From Chitinophaga pinensis (GTDB lineage Bacteria > Bacteroidota > Bacteroidia > Chitinophagales > Chitinophagaceae), in contig CALQKL020000026.1 of the NCBI GenBank assembly GCA_943331145.2, positions 1 to 15,253 on the forward strand: a stretch of DNA of 15,253 nucleotides, in the 5' to 3' direction. The notes below the pieces were generated by a model, which saw nothing but the letters and a program-made list of their open reading frames with translations, was not told where the DNA came from and made no database searches. Position 1 is the stretch's first letter. Each line of letters begins with the position of its first letter. The position numbers and the translations under genes are program-made. Positions 8,889-15,253 of the stretch are shown one piece after another.

Positions 8889-9257
8889 TTAATATAAAAA
8901 ATAAGCTGCAGCTGCTAAAGCACCTCTTCTACCTGGACACTCCAAAACGGCTACTTTTTTATTATCTGAATAGCGAATTAAATACTCCCCATCCAACTTT
9001 CCTATTTTTTTATAATCCGAGTAGCGAACGATATAATTGCCATCAAACTTGAGTAATTTTTTATAGTTGTTATAATCAATCAAATAATCGTCATCGAATT
9101 TATAGAGCTTTTTATAATTGCTGTAGTTGACTACATAATCACCATCAACTTTTAAAACGTATTTATAAGATTGATAGTCTTTTATTCTGCATTGGGATTT
9201 TACGTTTGCTGTAAAAAAAAGTAAGCAGGTGGTGATGAGAATTGAGAATCGAATCAT
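8889..9257 (-). CDS. Small exported protein of tandem 17-residue repeats (beta-flower-like)
   Basis: This 122-residue protein starts with a typical signal peptide (MIRFSILITTCLLFFTANVKS, cleavage probably after about residue 21), so it should be exported. Residues 31-98 are four tandem 17-residue units starting at Y31, Y48, Y65 and Y82, pattern YKKxxKxDGxYxIxYSx, with a fifth partial unit at 99-106. The tail carries a Gly/Ala-rich hydrophobic stretch (ECPGRRGALAAAAYFLY). DG-x-Y-hydrophobic-R-YSD repeats followed by such a tail resemble the '4-fold beta flower' proteins described from predicted structures: a shallow square barrel with a hydrophobic C-terminal segment. This is resemblance from memory, not a computed match. 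WG-repeat proteins are an alternative, but no Trp is present. Function unknown. Lies between the zinc-ribbon gene and lutB, same strand. Confidence 0.85.
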   Translation of the reverse strand: MIRFSILITTCLLFFTANVKSQCRIKDYQSYKYVLKVDGDYVVNYSNYKKLYKFDDDYLIDYNNYKKLLKFDGNYIVRYSDYKKIGKLDGEYLIRYSDNKKVAVLECPGRRGALAAAAYFLY

Positions 9258-9287
9258 GCGTATTAATTTGTTTGAAAAATGTTCCGT

Positions 9288-9551
9288 TTAATTTTTCCAA
9301 CGTTCCAACTTTGGAATTCCTTTTGTAAAAAAGCCTGCTAAAAAGCCTGGAAAACCCATTTCTTTTAATTTTGATTTTACCAAATTTTGCATTTCTACTA
9401 CAGTCATGTTTGGAGAAATAAAATTTCCTTGCTCATAACATTTTGAACAGTACATCGTGCTTTTGCTTCCATCGGCATTTGTGCCTCCACCTAATGGATC
9501 TTTTGAGAGTGGCATACTGCAACTCTGACAATTTTTAAAGGATTTAGTCAT
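9288..9551 (-). CDS. Small zinc-ribbon protein
   Basis: This 87-residue cytoplasmic protein has a four-cysteine zinc ribbon: C8-x2-C11 (NCQSCSMPL) and C35-x2-C38 (YCSKCYEQG). The linker holds DPLGGGTNADGS. This matches the 'putative zinc ribbon' family (the one written CQSCGMPL...DG...YC..CY..G.F), which is widespread in bacteria and often found beside methyltransferases, transcription factors or small enzymes. The C-terminal half (TVVEMQNLVKSKLKEMGFPG) is helical in appearance. No catalytic residues are visible and function is unknown. ATG start at 9551, with a 77-base AT-rich gap to the upstream methyltransferase stop. Confidence 0.85.
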   Translation of the reverse strand: MTKSFKNCQSCSMPLSKDPLGGGTNADGSKSTMYCSKCYEQGNFISPNMTVVEMQNLVKSKLKEMGFPGFLAGFFTKGIPKLERWKN

Positions 9552-9581
9552 GTGAAAATTTTTAAGTCAAAAGTTAAAATT

Positions 9582-9602
9582 AAAAAATGCTATTTTGAAT
9601 AG
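9582..9602 (-). terminator. Weak hairpin with T-run, possible intrinsic terminator
   Basis: Read on the minus strand, CTATT-CAA-AATAG forms a 5-bp stem with a 3-base loop, followed by CATTTTTT. It lies downstream of the methyltransferase stop and ahead of the zinc-ribbon gene. The stem is short and AT-rich, so termination would be inefficient at best. Confidence 0.25.
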
Positions 9603-9628
9603 AAATAAATTAATAAAAATTTTACACC

Positions 9629-10423
9629 TTATTTTTTAATCGCCGTTAGCGAATATACCATAGGAATTTTATGATCTAATTTTTTTATTCTAAATTTTTC
9701 GGGTTCAAATTCAATGGTATTTAAAAAACAACTGTAAGGCGAATAATCATATTCGTCGAAATCTTCCAATTGTAAATGATTATTTTTCAACGACTTGAAA
9801 ACTTCATTTAATCCATGGTTCCACATTACATAGGATTGTTTTAAATCTGCTTCCTTATCTGCATAAGTACCGAAATATTCTTCCACAATTGGACCGCTAT
9901 TAAAATAATCGTAACCAATTTTTTCAAATTGATCATCAAACATCCAAACTACTGGATGAAATTCTACAAAAATAAATTTCCCATTTGGCTTTAGAAATGT
10001 GTTAATAATGTTTGCCCATTTATCTAAATCTGGAAGCCAACCAATGGTTCCGTAAGATGTAAAAACAATGTCAAATTCTTTATTTAAAAACGAGTTTAAA
10101 TTGTATAAATCACAACAAATAAAATCTACATCAACATTCATTTGTGTTGCAATTTCTTTGGCCTTTTCAATCGCTTTATCTGAGAAATCTATTGCAGTTA
10201 CATTTGCGCCCAGCTTGGCTAAGGAAATACTGTCTTGTCCAAAATGACACTGCAAATGCAACACTGACTTGCCTTCTATGTTTCCCAATAAATTTAATTC
10301 AATCTCTTTTAAAGAAGTTTGCCCTTGTAAGAACGCAGCTTGATTGTAAAAATCTGAAGACAAATGAATGTCTACTTTATTGTTCCAAGAACTTTTATTT
10401 ATTTTGATGTAATCAAGAGACAT
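9629..10423 (-). CDS. Class I SAM-dependent methyltransferase
   Basis: This 264-residue soluble protein has a Rossmann-type methyltransferase core. Motif I is VLHLQCHFGQDSISLAKLG (about 54-72), with QCHFGQD replacing the usual GxGxG, a variant I know from a common bacterial subfamily. The acidic residue binding the ribose of SAM is D79 (TAIDFSDKAIEKAKE). Further motifs are DVDFICCDLYNL, FDIVFTSYGTIGWLPDL and FLKPNGKFIFVEFHPVVWMF. The C-terminal half (about 165-264) carries aromatic residues (YDYFNSGPIVEEYFGTYAD) and probably shapes the acceptor site. The substrate cannot be told. ATG start 11 bases from the upstream lipoprotein stop, suggesting a shared transcript. Confidence 0.9.
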   Translation of the reverse strand: MSLDYIKINKSSWNNKVDIHLSSDFYNQAAFLQGQTSLKEIELNLLGNIEGKSVLHLQCHFGQDSISLAKLGANVTAIDFSDKAIEKAKEIATQMNVDVDFICCDLYNLNSFLNKEFDIVFTSYGTIGWLPDLDKWANIINTFLKPNGKFIFVEFHPVVWMFDDQFEKIGYDYFNSGPIVEEYFGTYADKEADLKQSYVMWNHGLNEVFKSLKNNHLQLEDFDEYDYSPYSCFLNTIEFEPEKFRIKKLDHKIPMVYSLTAIKK

Positions 10424-10434
10424 AATGATTTAAT

Positions 10435-10827
10435 TTATGGATGAATATATATACTATCCATCAAAAAGCTAGAATCCGATTGAGGAAATTTGAAATACGC
10501 ATAGCCTAAATGAGTTGGCGTGTATGAATAGGTAGTTTGTAAATTTTGAAAAATCATCGTGCAAACACAACCTTCATATTTTACAACTGGTGATATTACA
10601 ATTGTGTCGCTTATTGAATTGACGTTGAAATTATAAAAATTACCACAACCATTATTTGCATTGTAATGAATATTGATATTGATGGGTTGATTTACAAATC
10701 CACTATCGGGCATGCTTACTTGCGTTACTGGAGATGAAACATAACTTAAACAGTCGGCATCATTTTCGGTTCTACAAGAAATAAGAATTATCATAAAGAG
10801 TACTAAAAGCAATTTGAATCTAGACAT
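10435..10827 (-). CDS. Small lipoprotein of unknown function
   Basis: I place the start at ATG 10827, giving 130 residues. A longer frame to 10953 would add 42 residues that overlap the upstream HEAT gene, and the signal peptide argues against it. MSRFKLLLVLFMIILISC is a lipoprotein signal with lipobox LISC, so Cys18 is probably the lipidated residue; the acidic RTENDAD after it is consistent with export to the outer membrane in Bacteroidota. The mature part has further cysteines (C25 in DADCLSY, NNGCGNF, EGCVCTM) and beta-rich sequence such as PININIHYNANNGCGN, suggesting a small immunoglobulin-like sandwich. No named family recognised. The RNA is probably shared with the upstream HEAT gene (19-base gap) and the downstream methyltransferase. 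Confidence 0.8.
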   Translation of the reverse strand: MSRFKLLLVLFMIILISCRTENDADCLSYVSSPVTQVSMPDSGFVNQPININIHYNANNGCGNFYNFNVNSISDTIVISPVVKYEGCVCTMIFQNLQTTYSYTPTHLGYAYFKFPQSDSSFLMDSIYIHP

Positions 10828-10846
10828 AATTATCTTTTTTTTAAAA

Positions 10847-11605
10847 TTAAAAAACGGATTGAATATACAATTTAGCTTCATCTTGTGTGTATGCTGAAAA
10901 ATTTCGGTACCGATGATGAACATCAATGATTTCGGCAATGGCATCTTCAACAAGCTTTTTATTTTCCCATTGTTTCAAATCTGCAATAACGATTTCCAGA
11001 CAACCTTTTTTGTAAGCGATTTGTCTAATTACATGAACCAACGTATTTCTAACCCTTGACGTTGCATCAAATTGTAGTTCCTTCAATAGTGGTAGAATAT
11101 CTTGAGGATGTTTCCTTCCCCTTAATTCTATACCATGACAAATCTCTCTACGAATTTCTTTATCGGGATGGTGTAAATATTTTTTAGACCAAGTTAACAC
11201 GGGCAATGGATTTACCTCTCCCATTTTTTTTATAGAACCAATAACTGCATTTCTAGGCGCATGGTGTTCGTCGAATAGTGCCTCATCAAAGAAATGTTGT
11301 ACAAGCTCAAAATCTTTTTTACCAATTTCACCAACTGCGTTAATTACGGTTTGTCGAATTTTAAAAGAATCATGAAATCTTAATGCATTAAGCATTTCAA
11401 TGATTCTTGTTTGTAATTTTTTATTTTGTAAAAATAATTTTCCAACAGAAAGATAAGCTGATTTTCGAATGTAGGTATCTTCATCTTCAAAGTAAAGAAC
11501 TAACGCTGCATCATCATTTGTATTAAAGGCATTAGAAACTGCTGAATGAATTTTTAAAACCAATTCATCTCTGCTTTGCTTATTTAATTCATAAAATGTT
11601 GGCAT
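10847..11605 (-). CDS. HEAT-repeat protein
   Basis: This 252-residue all-helical protein has about six HEAT-like repeats with the spacing and R/D pattern typical of the family. Clear units are DEDTYIRKSAYLSVGKLFLQ (41-60), DSFKIRQTVINAVGEIGK (79-96), HHAPRNAVIGSIKKMGE, HPDKEIRREICHGIELRG and DATSRVRNTLVHVIRQIAY. It has no signal peptide, so it is probably a cytoplasmic scaffold. A DNA-glycosylase AlkD-like role is possible, since those are also HEAT proteins, but I see no catalytic evidence. ATG start at 11605, ten bases before the stop of the saccharopine dehydrogenase-like gene upstream. The arrangement suggests they are co-transcribed. Confidence 0.82.
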   Translation of the reverse strand: MPTFYELNKQSRDELVLKIHSAVSNAFNTNDDAALVLYFEDEDTYIRKSAYLSVGKLFLQNKKLQTRIIEMLNALRFHDSFKIRQTVINAVGEIGKKDFELVQHFFDEALFDEHHAPRNAVIGSIKKMGEVNPLPVLTWSKKYLHHPDKEIRREICHGIELRGRKHPQDILPLLKELQFDATSRVRNTLVHVIRQIAYKKGCLEIVIADLKQWENKKLVEDAIAEIIDVHHRYRNFSAYTQDEAKLYIQSVF

Positions 11606-11615
11606 TTAAAAATAT

Positions 11616-12755
11616 TTAAATCGCAGAAATCGTTTTTTTGTAATGTACGTTCCTTTCTAAAAGATAGTTGAAGATGAAATTAAAACAGGCTTCATCATGT
11701 CCGATAAGTTCTGGTGGAAAGACACCTTTATGCGTAAACAATCCATTTAAAAACATGTTGGCAGCCGCTGTGGCGGTGTATCCTGTGGTGCGCGCCATTG
11801 AAGAAGTATTTGTGTCAGAACAAAATTCATCATATAAAAAGTATTCAATTTTTTCTGTTTTGCCTTCATGATTTTCACCTATAACTGAAACGCGCATGAT
11901 GGTTAATTCTGGTTCATTTTCTCCCAGCTTCCATTCATTAAATAATATTTTGCTTGTAAAATCCAATGGAGAAATATCAGTTCCATTTATAGAAATGGGT
12001 TGCTGATTAAAGAAACCGCTTTCTTTTAAAACACGCACGTATTCTACATGTCCTGGATAACGCATTGTTTTCTCTTTCATGTTTTTGATGTGCGGCATCG
12101 TATAAATAATCGACCTTAAGCCATCAGAGTTGAATGATTCAAGTGTACCAACTTCATCAAAATGAACGTATTCACAATCCGATAAAGCAGGACGTGTAAT
12201 GAGGTTTCCATTTTCAATATATCTTGCCGGCCTTGTGTATTCTTCAATCACATCTACAGGAGAAAAAGGCGCTTTATAACAAAAAGGCCATTTTTTTATT
12301 TTGGGTAATCCTCCAACAAGGCATTCGAAATCGGTAAGTTTATGTGTATGATTATATCTACCTAAAATAAAATTTCCTATACCTGGCGCTACGCCACAAT
12401 CCACAATAGCCGTTACATTATTAGCCTTTGCTAAGTCATCAAGTTCCAATGCATTTTCAGGAAAAAAAGAAATGTCAACAAGATTTTTTTTGGCTAGAAT
12501 GATTTGCTTGATGGTTTCAAAACCTAATAAACCTGGAACAGCACATATCACCAAATCATGATTGGCAATAGTTTTATGAAGTACATCATGATTTCTAACA
12601 TCAAGCTGAACAAATTGAATTTTATTATTTTTTTGATAGAGATCATTCAATCTTTCAAGGCTTAAGTCTGTAAGTGTAACTGCATGATTTTTTGCAAGAT
12701 CAAATGCCATAGCACTTCCAACCATACCAGCTCCTAAAATAATGATGTTACTCAT
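11616..12755 (-). CDS. Saccharopine dehydrogenase-family oxidoreductase (lysine 6-dehydrogenase-like)
   Basis: This 379-residue enzyme has an N-terminal NAD(P)-binding fold with the glycine motif IIILGAGMVGSAMA (4-17), an acidic residue after strand 2 (TLTDLS), VPGLLGFETIKQIILAKKN and the family motif IVDCGVAPGIGNFI (about 117-130). The middle has VGGLPKIKKWPF and DVIEEYTRPARYIENG, then SFNSDGLRSIIYT and MRYPGHVEYVRVLKESG. This order (DxGVAPG, GGLP, EY..P, YxGHxE) fits the lysine 6-dehydrogenase/LysDH branch, known from a lysine-catabolising Geobacillus enzyme, more than saccharopine dehydrogenase proper. The substrate is inferred; it could act on lysine or another amino acid. It may share a transcript with the upstream DUF4190-like gene and kbl, the latter also an amino-acid enzyme. 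Confidence 0.85.
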   Translation of the reverse strand: MSNIIILGAGMVGSAMAFDLAKNHAVTLTDLSLERLNDLYQKNNKIQFVQLDVRNHDVLHKTIANHDLVICAVPGLLGFETIKQIILAKKNLVDISFFPENALELDDLAKANNVTAIVDCGVAPGIGNFILGRYNHTHKLTDFECLVGGLPKIKKWPFCYKAPFSPVDVIEEYTRPARYIENGNLITRPALSDCEYVHFDEVGTLESFNSDGLRSIIYTMPHIKNMKEKTMRYPGHVEYVRVLKESGFFNQQPISINGTDISPLDFTSKILFNEWKLGENEPELTIMRVSVIGENHEGKTEKIEYFLYDEFCSDTNTSSMARTTGYTATAAANMFLNGLFTHKGVFPPELIGHDEACFNFIFNYLLERNVHYKKTISAI

Positions 12756-12783
12756 AATTTAATATCAATTTTATAAATAGCAA

Positions 12784-13350
12784 TTACACAATTGAAATGA
12801 CAAGAAATATAATTAAAACTAATGCCAATAATAAAAGAAATATAAAACCAAAACCAAGCCAAATGCCGGCATTGGCAAATCCTTTACCCCTAAGTTTACC
12901 TTTACTTTCTTTGATATTTCTTTTACTCCTAAAACCCATGATTATGCCGCCCAATGCAAATAAAATACCTAATCCGCCTAATCCACCAGACAAAAGCGAC
13001 AAAATACCCAACCCCCCTGATGAAAATGCAAAAATACTAAGTGGCTCAGTTTTTACTTCCCCATTTTTTAAAGCTTCTTTTCTAAAATCTAATGTAGATC
13101 CATTTGTGTATGCAATTTTAGAAACGTCCGATTTATATGCTTCATAAGTTGGACCATCAAGATTGTCGCATTTTTTAAATCTTATAAATTCATCATTAAT
13201 AACAATATTTGTTGCTTCAAAAGTTGCACCATTTATAAAATAAACAACATCACAATTTTCTATAGTGGATGTATTCTTTGTTGGAATATTCATGCTGGAA
13301 AGAAATATTGCAACAAAAAAAAATCCAATTATTTTTAATAATGTAGGCAT
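12784..13350 (-). CDS. Membrane protein with a DUF4190-like C-terminal domain
   Basis: I choose ATG 13350 (188 residues) over a longer frame to 13386, because MPTLLKIIGFFFVAIFLSS is a good N-terminal membrane or signal segment. A soluble middle (about 30-100) holds DVVYFINGATFEATNIVIND, then FIRFKKCDNLDGPTYEAYKS and SKIAYTNGS. That pattern is familiar from Bacteroidota proteins of unknown function with 'lkDG..i.g.V.ei...I.YKk.dn.dGP...i...V.kI.YaNG'. The end (about 105-188) has two or three glycine-rich membrane segments joined by GFRSKRNIKESKGKLRGKGF, typical of the DUF4190 family. The 5' flank is 80 bases with a hairpin. Function unknown. Confidence 0.78.
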   Translation of the reverse strand: MPTLLKIIGFFFVAIFLSSMNIPTKNTSTIENCDVVYFINGATFEATNIVINDEFIRFKKCDNLDGPTYEAYKSDVSKIAYTNGSTLDFRKEALKNGEVKTEPLSIFAFSSGGLGILSLLSGGLGGLGILFALGGIIMGFRSKRNIKESKGKLRGKGFANAGIWLGFGFIFLLLLALVLIIFLVISIV

Positions 13351-13373
13351 AAAATATCTTTGTAAAAATAGAC

Positions 13374-13396
13374 GCAACAACATCAAAAAATGTTGC
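13374..13396. other. Inverted repeat downstream of kbl
   Basis: CAACAT (13378-13383) and ATGTTG (13390-13395) form a 6-bp stem with loop CAAAAA; an alternative pairing GCAACA/TGTTGC (13374-13379, 13391-13396) also exists. On the minus strand it follows the kbl stop by about 35 bases and lies 24 bases upstream of the next ATG. A clear T-run right after the stem is missing on that strand, so it may be a weak terminator or a leader hairpin, or chance in AT-rich DNA. Confidence 0.3.
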
Positions 13397-13430
13397 TTTA
13401 AAAATATTTTTTATACCTGAGTTAAACTTT

Positions 13431-14618
13431 TTACTTCAACACATTTAACGCTTTACCAATTTTTATAAACGCTTCAATAGCTTTATCTAAATGTAATTGT
13501 TCGTGAGCCGCACTCAATTGAACTCGAATTCTGGCTTGTCCTTTTGCCACAACAGGAAAAAAGAAACCAATAACATAAATGCCTTCATCCAATAAACGAG
13601 CTGCAAATTGTTGAGCCAAAACTGCATCATACAACATGATTGGCACAATGGGGTGAGCTCCTGGCTTAATATCAAAGCCCGCTTCAGTCATTTTTGTACG
13701 GAAATATGTGGTATTATATTCTAGCTTATCTCTGAGTTCGGTGGTTTCGCTTAATAAATTTAAAACAGCAATAGAAGCGCCTACTATGCTTGGTGCTAAT
13801 GTGTTGCTGAACAAATAAGGTCTGCTTCGTTGGCGCAACATTTCAATGATTTCTTTTTTTCCAGATGTAAAACCACCACTGGCACCACCCAATGCTTTTC
13901 CTAAAGTACCCGTAATGATATCTATCCTTCCCATTACATTTCTGTATTCATGTGTGCCACGTCCTGTTTTACCCAAAAAACCTGAAGAGTGACATTCATC
14001 AATCATCACAATGGCATCGTATTTATCTGCAAGATCACATATCACATCAAGCTGCGCAATAGTTCCATCCATACTAAATGAACCATCGGTAACAATTATT
14101 CTACTTCTTAAATGAGCAGATTCTTTAAGTTTCAACTCTAAGTCTTGCATATCGTTATGCAAATAACGAAAACGTTGTGCTTTAGATAAACGAACGCCAT
14201 CAATGATAGACGCATGATTTAACGAATCACTTATAATAGCATCTTCTTCATTAAACAAAGGTTCAAAAACACCGCCATTGGCATCAAATGCAGCAGCATA
14301 TAGTATCGTATCTTCTGTTCCTAAAAATGTAGAAATGGATTGTTCTAATTCTTTATGTATGTCTTGTGTACCACAAATGAAACGCACGCTGCTCATGCCA
14401 AAACCTCGGTAATCAATGTATTTTTTTGCAGCTTCTAAAACTTTGGGATGTGCAGAGAGACCAAGATAATTGTTGGCACAAAAGTTTAAAACTGTTTTCC
14501 CGTTTACAACAATTTCAGCACCTTGTTCGCTTGTGATAATTCGTTCATTTTTAAATAATCCAGCAGCAGAAATTTCATCTAATTCTGCAGAAATTCTGGA
14601 AGCAAAATTTTTGTTCAT
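13431..14618 (-). CDS. kbl: Glycine C-acetyltransferase (2-amino-3-ketobutyrate CoA ligase)
   Basis: Kbl is a cytoplasmic PLP enzyme that converts 2-amino-3-ketobutyrate plus CoA to glycine and acetyl-CoA, the second step of threonine breakdown after threonine dehydrogenase. The 395 residues fit the family. Motifs: NFCANNYLGLSAHPKV (45-60), RGFGMSSVRFICGTQDIHKE (71-90), which is diagnostic of Kbl, DSLNHASIIDG with H135, IVMIDECHSSGFLGKTGRGT (D207, H210) and the PLP-lysine motif TGTLGKALGGASGG (K241). The N-terminus has the family's LxEISAAGLFKNER pattern. ATG start at 14618. No tdh is in the window. A TAnnTTTG element lies 20-27 bases upstream of the start, and the gene is first in the long minus-strand run. 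Confidence 0.96.
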   Translation of the reverse strand: MNKNFASRISAELDEISAAGLFKNERIITSEQGAEIVVNGKTVLNFCANNYLGLSAHPKVLEAAKKYIDYRGFGMSSVRFICGTQDIHKELEQSISTFLGTEDTILYAAAFDANGGVFEPLFNEEDAIISDSLNHASIIDGVRLSKAQRFRYLHNDMQDLELKLKESAHLRSRIIVTDGSFSMDGTIAQLDVICDLADKYDAIVMIDECHSSGFLGKTGRGTHEYRNVMGRIDIITGTLGKALGGASGGFTSGKKEIIEMLRQRSRPYLFSNTLAPSIVGASIAVLNLLSETTELRDKLEYNTTYFRTKMTEAGFDIKPGAHPIVPIMLYDAVLAQQFAARLLDEGIYVIGFFFPVVAKGQARIRVQLSAAHEQLHLDKAIEAFIKIGKALNVLK

Positions 14619-14637
14619 GATTTGGTTTTTATTTGTG

Positions 14638-14645
14638 CAAATCTA
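14638..14645 (-). promoter_or_regulatory. Candidate Bacteroidota -7 promoter element of kbl
   Basis: On the minus strand this reads TAGATTTG, an exact match to the TAnnTTTG -7 element known for Bacteroidota, 19 bases before the kbl ATG. No good TTTG is found at the expected -33 distance (about 20 bases further upstream), so it may be a weak promoter or a chance match. Confidence 0.35.
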
Positions 14646-14670
14646 GGGACAAAATGTGAAAGATGTTTTT

Positions 14671-14759
14671 GAGGTTTGGGAGGTTTGAGAGGTTTGAGAG
14701 GTTTATGAGGTTTGGTTCAAAAGGTTCAATAAGTTCAATGGGTTCAAAAGGTTGGAGAC
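14671..14759. repeat. Imperfect 9-bp tandem repeat
   Basis: About ten units in a 9-base period. Five are of the GAGGTTTGA type (14671, 14680, 14689, 14698, 14707; the fourth and the two TGG-ending ones are variants), then four of the TTCAAAAGG type (14716, 14725, 14734, 14743), all in the same register. It can be read as a coding frame only because 9 is divisible by 3; the resulting peptide is low-complexity. Similar GGTTTGAGA tracts appear between genes in Bacteroidota genomes as I remember them, but copy number here cannot be seen. Confidence 0.8.
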
Positions 14760-14899
14760 TTCGAAAAGTTGGAGCTGCATTTCCTTATTTCTTATTTTTA
14801 GTTTCTTATTCCTTATTTCCTTGCGTCTTTGCTCCCTTGCGAGCTTTGCGCGAAACAAAGAAAAGTTCAAGAGGTTCAAAAGGTTGGGGATTTCGAAAA
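14741..14899. repeat. 27-bp direct repeat pair around a TTGCG-rich core
   Basis: Two copies, 14741-14767 and 14873-14899, agree at 25 of 27 positions; each contains GGTTCAAAAGGTTGG and TTCGAAAA. Between them lies a pyrimidine-rich tract with four CTTATT units (14781-14820). A segment follows with repeated TTGCG or TTTGC words (14821-14852), including GCGAGCTTTGCGCGAAAC, which is clearly richer in GC than the flanks. I see no gene here; the stretch 14619-14943 is non-coding apart from the repeats and the kbl upstream site. It looks like a dispersed intergenic repeat, but that needs the rest of the genome. Confidence 0.75.
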
Positions 14900-14943
14900 C
14901 CTATTAAACCTTTTCAATACCTTAGCAAAATATAAAACACATC

Positions 14944-15253
14944 GTGCACACTTCTTTTAAACACTACATTCCACTTTTCGAAGAAAAATTACATGCGATT
15001 GATGTACAATCATTAGCAATTGCACCATACTGCAAACGTTACTTGAATCATCTTTTACAAAATAGCAAATACTATCTCCACATTTATGCAGCAGTTTTAG
15101 AGAAGGTAAAAAAAGAATCTAGCACACCGATTATTGAAATGCATTTATTGGATTATGGCGCTGGAAACGGTTTACTCGGATTATTTGCAAAATACTGTGG
15201 TTTTGAAAAAGTGATTGTTAATGATATTGACGAAAGTTTTTTAACTGCCTCAA
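14944..15253 (+). CDS. SAM-dependent methyltransferase, N-terminal part (cut by window end)
   Basis: An open frame of 103 residues runs off the window from GTG at 14944. An in-frame TAG at 14923-14925 and no other standard start codon between make this GTG the likely start. The first 60 residues look helical (FKHYIPLFEEKLHAIDVQSL, then PYCKRYLNHLLQNSKYYLHI). Residues 68-77 give the SAM-binding motif I, LLDYGAGNGLLG, and VIVNDIDESF follows with the ribose-binding acidic residue. This is a class I methyltransferase fold, but the substrate is not visible. It is divergent from kbl, with the 14619-14943 repeat region between them. Confidence 0.82.
   Translation, partial: MHTSFKHYIPLFEEKLHAIDVQSLAIAPYCKRYLNHLLQNSKYYLHIYAAVLEKVKKESSTPIIEMHLLDYGAGNGLLGLFAKYCGFEKVIVNDIDESFLTAS

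Noticed and set aside
10828..10953. Extended start of the small lipoprotein to 10953
   Set aside because: It overlaps the HEAT gene by more than 100 bases, and the lipoprotein signal begins exactly at the ATG at 10827.
12797..13147. A 116-codon plus-strand frame opposite the DUF4190-like gene
   Set aside because: Antisense to a gene with clear signal and membrane segments; its Pro/Asn-rich product mirrors the glycine-rich helices on the other strand.
14663..14935. A 90-codon plus-strand open frame across the repeats
   Set aside because: Its sequence is a translation of 9-bp repeats and the pyrimidine and TTGCG tracts (RFERFERF, SKGSISSMGSKG). No family resemblance, so it is a spurious frame.

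Overview
The window looks like chromosomal DNA of an AT-rich member of the Bacteroidota. The basis is a CarB that ends before the allosteric domain, a ComEC with no metallo-beta-lactamase tail, a glycine C-acetyltransferase, several small secreted or lipoprotein genes of Bacteroidota type, absence of strong Shine-Dalgarno sites, and a TAnnTTTG-type promoter element. Every complete gene whose stop I read ends in TAA. I see no phage, transposase, CRISPR, rRNA or tRNA.

Left part, plus strand (1-6144): the 3' half of carB (pyrimidine/arginine precursor), a ComEC-type DNA-uptake channel, purH (last two steps of IMP synthesis) and an EamA/DMT exporter that starts one base after purH. Spacings are short, so some of these may be co-transcribed.

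Middle, minus strand (14618 down to 6122): kbl comes first in transcription order. Then come a small membrane protein with a DUF4190-like end, a saccharopine/lysine dehydrogenase-like enzyme, a HEAT-repeat protein, a 130-residue lipoprotein, a SAM methyltransferase, an 87-residue zinc-ribbon protein, a secreted protein built from 17-residue repeats, a LutB-like iron-sulfur protein and a polysaccharide-deacetylase-like gene. Most gaps are 10-80 bases. Functions are mixed: amino-acid catabolism, envelope and small accessory proteins.

Right edge (14619-15253): a roughly 300-base non-coding stretch with 9-bp tandem repeats and a separated direct repeat, then the start of another SAM methyltransferase on the plus strand, cut by the window end.

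The strongest unexpected observation is in the deacetylase-like gene. Its true reading frame begins at 7408, about 280 bases upstream of the obvious open frame. It is interrupted by a single in-frame TAA (7265-7267), and coding on both sides of the stop looks intact. The second is the repeat protein at 8889-9257, which resembles the recently named 4-fold beta-flower repeat proteins. I found no multi-gene system that looks like a new defence or mobile system; this is mostly a housekeeping region with accessory genes.
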